The translations under genes and the position numbers were made by a program. DNA of 64,000 nt, from NCBI RefSeq assembly GCF_030169785.1, contig NZ_CP125854.1, positions 1,798,001 to 1,862,000 of the forward strand, written 5' to 3'. This document shows, one piece after another, positions 59,944 through 64,000 of the stretch; position 1 is the first letter of the stretch, and each line of letters opens with the position of its first letter. The stretch comes from Bdellovibrio sp. 22V. Lineage in GTDB: Bacteria; Bdellovibrionota; Bdellovibrionia; Bdellovibrionales; Bdellovibrionaceae. A model generated the notes under the pieces. That model did not search any database. It was not told the DNA's origin and was given only the letters and a program-made list of their open reading frames with translations.

Positions 59944-62247
59944 TTAGTGAGGCTGCCTGCGAGGGTCAAGTTCCTTCAATAGAGTGATATTGGCCGCAAG
60001 AAGCTCGGCGACTTCATTTTGAAGAGCAGAAGGAGTCAAATGAAGCGCTAAGGCAAGCGCCTGAAAGGACTCATGTTTTAACTGCAGTTCGAGCAAGGAT
60101 TCTGACGCTACAAGTTGAAGCATCTGTTCAATCTGACGCAGACGTTCATAGTTGTGCTTTAAGGCAGAGGCTTTGTGCCCCAAACAATCAATAAGATCTC
60201 GCGTGGAAGACGATAACGGACGAACCTTATTGAAAAGCACAAAGGTTTGCGCCGCCAATTCGATATCCACTAATCCCCCTTCACTGAACTTTAAATTCAT
60301 CGCCGAAGAAGTCGAGATAAGTTGGAGACGGATTTTTTCCAACTCTTGAAGCTCTTCCGTTGAAAGTCCACGAGAGATAAAAGAATCCATCATCGGGTGC
60401 GAAGAGTTTCCGATCCAACGAGCTTTGAGGTAAGCCTGTCGTTCCCAAGCGCCGGCTTCAGTCGCTAAATACTCACGCAGATCTTTTTCAGAGATAACGA
60501 TGGGGCCTGCTTTTCCCGAAGGACGTAAGCGCATATCAATATTATAGATGTTACCGCCTCGATGCGCCTCCGTTAGCCGCGTAATAAATCGTTTGGAAAT
60601 CTTAAAATCATTTTCAGAGGGCTCGTCAGGAACGACAAAAATAAAATCCAGGTCAGAACGAAAACCCAGTTCCTGGCCGCCCCACTTGCCTAAAGCAAGA
60701 ATACGAATTTCAGACGGATAGTCTTTCTTCAGAGCGTTTAATAATGATTCGACAATAGCGTCGGCGGTGGAAGTTAGATTCGTTACAAGGGAAGATAAAT
60801 CTTTATCTTCCAAATAAGCACTACCGTTAATGACTTCAGAGAGAAGACGCTTTTCCGCAAGCTCTTCTAAAAGAGTGCCTAAATCTTCCGCCGGTTTGTC
60901 TTGAGCGCGATAGACAAAGCTATCAAGCAGCTCCGGGCGGTTGCAGAGTATGCGTGACAAATAAGGGGAGTGACCGAACAGCCATGCAAGTTCTTCAAGC
61001 AGAGCTTTTTCACGTAAAAGCAATGAAAAGAACGTCGCCTTCGCGCGTGTCCCACGAATAAAATCTTTGAGCAGCAAAAGACCACGGCGGATATCGCCTT
61101 TTTGTTCCTGCAAGGTTTCAAGAAAAGCCGAAAGAAAAGCTTTGCGAGCCGCTTCATCCCGTCCTTTATTCCGCGACAGAACTTGTTGATCTAAAATTTC
61201 TTGCCACAGTTCTTCTAAATCCGCTTCGGAAATTCCCGTTTTTTGCAGTTCCTCCTCAAGAGAAACCTCTTCTGGAGCTTCGCCTAACAAAGATTTGACG
61301 ATCTGATCGCAGCGATTCATTTCCGCATTTAACTTCGTCATCGCAGCCGTTACAAAGCCGGGATGCGAGTCTTGAGTTTTGAGCAGGTGTGTTTGTTCGT
61401 CATGCAAAGCTTGAACGTAGTTTTCCAGACGGCGCAGATTCCAATAGTGGTCTCTTAAAAATTGCGCTTCCTCAGAGGGAAGAATATTTTTACCTTCTAA
61501 AAGCAGCAGGGCTTCCGAAGTCCCATGAACTTGCAAAGACGAATCTTTGCCTCCGTGGATGACCTGTAAAGCGTGCGTGAAAAGTTCGACGTCGCGTATG
61601 CCGCCAATGCCAAGTTTAAGATCAACGACATCTTCTTGCGTGCGAGTCCAATAGTGATTCTGAATTTTTGAACGAAGGCTCTTAAGATCTTCTAGCAGAG
61701 TGAAATCAAGATGTTTGCGAAATGAAAATTTTTTCGCAAAAGAAACCACCTCGTTTTGAATCTTTGCATCGCCACAGAGCGGGCGGAGGCGAACGAAAGC
61801 AAGGCGCTCCCAAGTTTCCCCATAATTACCGTAATAATCTTTGAACTGATCCAGCGTCGGGATCAGAGGGCCTTGTTTGCCTCCGGGGCGTAAATCAAAG
61901 TCCACACGAAAAACAAAACCTTGCGCGGTTCTGTCGTTCAATATTTTTTGAAAACGACGAAGAGATGACAGCAAAGAAGTATTTTCGTTTTGGGAAACAA
62001 AGAGGAGGTCGACATCGGAGCTGAGATTTAATTCCTCAGAACCCAACTTTCCTAGGGCGAAAAGCGCGACGCCTTCTTGAGGAAAACACTGTTGAAAAGC
62101 CTTTTGTAAAAGGAGATCGGAAGAAGCGCTCCACTCTTTGCAAATCTGGTCAGGGGGGAGCGAATTGTTTTTTGCGGCAAGAGCGCAGCGAGACCAAATC
62201 TCGTTGCGCTCGTTTCTTACCTGTTCCTCGAAGGGAAGATTAGTCAA
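59944..62247 (-). CDS. glnE: Glutamine synthetase adenylyltransferase (GlnE-like)
   Basis: This 767-residue protein has two nucleotidyltransferase centres: [21 protein letters not shown] near residue 65 and [21 protein letters not shown] near 520, each with the G-x-L/W-G-x-EL and S-D-x-D motifs, followed by GlnD-PII-uridylyltransferase-like helical domains. GlnE adds or removes AMP on glutamine synthetase in response to nitrogen. It is clearly shorter than the usual 900-950 residues, since it lacks much of the N-terminal helical domain before the first centre. Its start overlaps the tolB stop. Confidence 0.92.
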   Translation of the reverse strand: MTNLPFEEQVRNERNEIWSRCALAAKNNSLPPDQICKEWSASSDLLLQKAFQQCFPQEGVALFALGKLGSEELNLSSDVDLLFVSQNENTSLLSSLRRFQKILNDRTAQGFVFRVDFDLRPGGKQGPLIPTLDQFKDYYGNYGETWERLAFVRLRPLCGDAKIQNEVVSFAKKFSFRKHLDFTLLEDLKSLRSKIQNHYWTRTQEDVVDLKLGIGGIRDVELFTHALQVIHGGKDSSLQVHGTSEALLLLEGKNILPSEEAQFLRDHYWNLRRLENYVQALHDEQTHLLKTQDSHPGFVTAAMTKLNAEMNRCDQIVKSLLGEAPEEVSLEEELQKTGISEADLEELWQEILDQQVLSRNKGRDEAARKAFLSAFLETLQEQKGDIRRGLLLLKDFIRGTRAKATFFSLLLREKALLEELAWLFGHSPYLSRILCNRPELLDSFVYRAQDKPAEDLGTLLEELAEKRLLSEVINGSAYLEDKDLSSLVTNLTSTADAIVESLLNALKKDYPSEIRILALGKWGGQELGFRSDLDFIFVVPDEPSENDFKISKRFITRLTEAHRGGNIYNIDMRLRPSGKAGPIVISEKDLREYLATEAGAWERQAYLKARWIGNSSHPMMDSFISRGLSTEELQELEKIRLQLISTSSAMNLKFSEGGLVDIELAAQTFVLFNKVRPLSSSTRDLIDCLGHKASALKHNYERLRQIEQMLQLVASESLLELQLKHESFQALALALHLTPSALQNEVAELLAANITLLKELDPRRQPH

Positions 62248-63622
62248 GGTTGGCAGACCATTTTGGTTTGAAGTAGTTGTGGTTGTCGTTAGTCACACGA
62301 CGCTCTTCCGTGCCATCCACAGTTGAAATATAAATCTGATTTTTTCCAGTGCGATTGCTTGTGTACATCACGAAGCGTCCGTCAGGCGAGAATGAAGGGT
62401 CTTCGTTACTAGCCCAGCGCCCGTTCGGCTTTTTCGCAGAAGTGAGGCGAATCATTCCTGTGCCGTCGGCATTCATCACGAAGATGTCGAAATGATCTTC
62501 GCTTTGTCCAGCAAAAGCGATCTTCTTGCCATCAGGAGACCAGGAAGGAGACGAGTTGAAGACTCCCGCGAAAGTGATACGTTTCACGTTCGAGCCGTCT
62601 GCATTCGCCGTATAAATCATCGGGCGGCCCGCACGGTCGGAAGAGAACGTCAGCTTTCCGTCTTGCGACATGTTTGGCTCTACGTTCATAGCTCCGGCAG
62701 GTCCATTCGTGATTTTGCCGACAAGATTTCCATCCAAAGTCATTTTGTAAATATCAGGGCTGTTACCTTGAGAGATCGTCAAATAAATATGACGGCCATC
62801 CGGTGAAAACGAAGCACCTGAATTAATACCTTGGCGATAAGAGACAAGCGAGCGACGGCCTGTTGCCAAGTCTAACAAAAGCATATCGGCATTTCTAAAT
62901 TTCGCGCCCACACGTTTTACGTAAGACGTATATGCGATTTTCTTTCCGTCAGGAGACCAAGCTGGAGAAATCGAGATACTACGGTGGCTGGAAACCTGTT
63001 CCATATTCGCGCTATCCCAGTCCATAACAAAAATTTCTTTGGAAACGCCACCCGAACGATCGCTCGAAACAACGATGCGCGAAAGGAAGGGTCCTTCTTT
63101 GCCGGTCAATGCTTTCATCACGTCATTGGTGAATGTATGAGCGATACGACGAGCGCTGGAAAGAGGGCCTTTATATTTCTTGCCGAGAATCAAATTCGCG
63201 CGTGGCACGTGATACGTGTAAGTTTCCAAAGTCACTTCATTGCCCACGATCGAGTATCCAGCACGGATCAAGAAGTCCGTTCCGATCGCAGACCAGCTTT
63301 GAAACTTAAATCCGTTCGGAGCGCCTGGTGCCGGCATCAAACCGGTTTTTGCCGTGTCTTCAAGAAAAGCACTTTGACTGATGAACTGAAAATAGGAAGA
63401 AACCGTTAAGTCATTTGTGATTGTATTAAAAAGCTCAACGCCGACAGACTGATATTTCGAAGCCGTTGAGGGAGAACCAAAATATTGCAAGGGTGGAAAC
63501 GCCAACATACTTTTTTTCGTGCGCGCTTCACCAAGCTTAATATAGATACCGTTTTCTTGCGCTTGAGCAAAAAGCGGGGAAAGGCCAAGGACGAGGAGCA
63601 AGGCCATTAAATGCTTCATCAT
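62240..63622 (-). CDS. tolB: Tol-Pal system protein TolB
   Basis: This 460-residue periplasmic protein has a signal peptide (about 1-21), an N-terminal TolB domain ([20 protein letters not shown] and beyond) and a six-bladed propeller of PD40 repeats ([51 protein letters not shown]). TolB links Pal to the Tol complex and helps outer-membrane constriction. AAGGAGG precedes the ATG pair at 63622 and 63619. A TonB/TolA-type gene lies directly upstream, as in typical tol operons. Confidence 0.95.
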   Translation of the reverse strand: MMKHLMALLLVLGLSPLFAQAQENGIYIKLGEARTKKSMLAFPPLQYFGSPSTASKYQSVGVELFNTITNDLTVSSYFQFISQSAFLEDTAKTGLMPAPGAPNGFKFQSWSAIGTDFLIRAGYSIVGNEVTLETYTYHVPRANLILGKKYKGPLSSARRIAHTFTNDVMKALTGKEGPFLSRIVVSSDRSGGVSKEIFVMDWDSANMEQVSSHRSISISPAWSPDGKKIAYTSYVKRVGAKFRNADMLLLDLATGRRSLVSYRQGINSGASFSPDGRHIYLTISQGNSPDIYKMTLDGNLVGKITNGPAGAMNVEPNMSQDGKLTFSSDRAGRPMIYTANADGSNVKRITFAGVFNSSPSWSPDGKKIAFAGQSEDHFDIFVMNADGTGMIRLTSAKKPNGRWASNEDPSFSPDGRFVMYTSNRTGKNQIYISTVDGTEERRVTNDNHNYFKPKWSANLD

Positions 63623-63633
63623 GATGTCCTCCT

Positions 63634-64000
63634 TATTCTGGGAACCCGATTAGAATTCCATCGACAGATACAATCGCCAAGAACTTTTCCGGAGGTGCCG
63701 GATAAGGAGCGGCGCGATCAATTGTCGCTAGAACTTCTTCATCGTAACTGGGGTTACCACTGGATTTAACAATTTTTCTGCCAAGGATATTACCACGGGA
63801 ATCAATAAACACTTTCGCTTGGGCTTTGAAGTCTCTTTTCGCGAGCCACTCAGGTAAAGCCCAGGATTGTTTGATATGGCGATCTAAATCAGCAGCGTAG
63901 CTGTCGTGCTGAAGTTTCGTCAGGCCGGTCAGCGAGGTTCCGGGAGAAAGGACATTTCCCTTTACGACTTGTCCGCCATTTGCGGATTTACCGTTACCGG
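63634..64000 (-). CDS. TonB/TolA C-terminal domain protein (partial)
   Basis: Only the last 122 codons are in the window; the N-terminus lies beyond the right edge. The visible part has a Gly-rich linker ([15 protein letters not shown]), then [40 protein letters not shown] and [20 protein letters not shown], which is the TonB_C fold. Such proteins span the periplasm and pass energy from the inner to the outer membrane. The place just upstream of tolB suggests the TolA role, though TonB cannot be excluded. Confidence 0.88.

Overview
The window looks like chromosomal DNA of a Bdellovibrio-type predatory bacterium. The strongest evidence is the gene at 11712-13007: its protein matches, from memory and nearly residue for residue, the bacterial ferroportin BbFPN known from Bdellovibrio bacteriovorus. 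A TIGR02147-family regulator, a very high density of secreted or lipid-anchored proteins without close functional names, Bdellovibrio-style tail-fibre/RCC1/kelch surface proteins and FliA-like promoters fit the same picture. There is no rRNA, CRISPR array, integrase or transposase.

Left part (1-24.5 kb): an accessory region of exported proteins. It holds a TIGR02147 regulator with a secreted partner, a trypsin-like protease, an NlpC/P60-like protein, a vWA lipoprotein, a lysozyme-like protein, a trypsin-fold protein that has lost its whole catalytic triad, a tail-fibre-like protein followed by a 14-repeat RCC1 protein, a CsoR/RcnR-type repressor divergent from ferroportin, a matrixin-like metalloprotease, a possible clan-CD-like protein, a 21-repeat kelch lipoprotein, a family 3 solute-binding protein and several small secreted proteins. 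Middle part (24.6-35 kb): tRNA-Gln, spoVG, a DegP/HtrA protease, a DUF1844 protein, an HtpX-like protein with a Gln in place of the catalytic Glu, and a moxR-DUF58-TM-batA operon that breaks off after about 36 codons of batA and runs into a reversed Flp pilin gene. Then come hpt, a TPR protein, bamD and a batE-like gene on the minus strand.

Right part (35-64 kb): mostly housekeeping genes. A tight operon (class III aminotransferase, M20 deacylase, AstA, AstD, mltG) could convert ornithine to glutamate through succinylated intermediates without AstB. It is followed by lysC, a nitroreductase, dus, typA, an ABC-2 exporter, a minus-strand operon of PAP2 phosphatase, epimerase, mtgA and a DUF523 protein, motAB, a large membrane protein, an L,D-transpeptidase-like protein, thioredoxin, a cyclophilin, glnE, tolB and the 3' part of a TonB/TolA gene.

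The most notable non-coding signal is a 13-bp palindrome, TCTCA-N3-TGAGA. It occurs four times exactly and about four times in degenerate form, always between genes, and several copies lie 30-100 bp upstream of FliA-like -10 boxes (GCCGATAA) that precede genes for surface and secreted proteins. The most notable structural anomaly is the batA/flp junction near 31623-31640.
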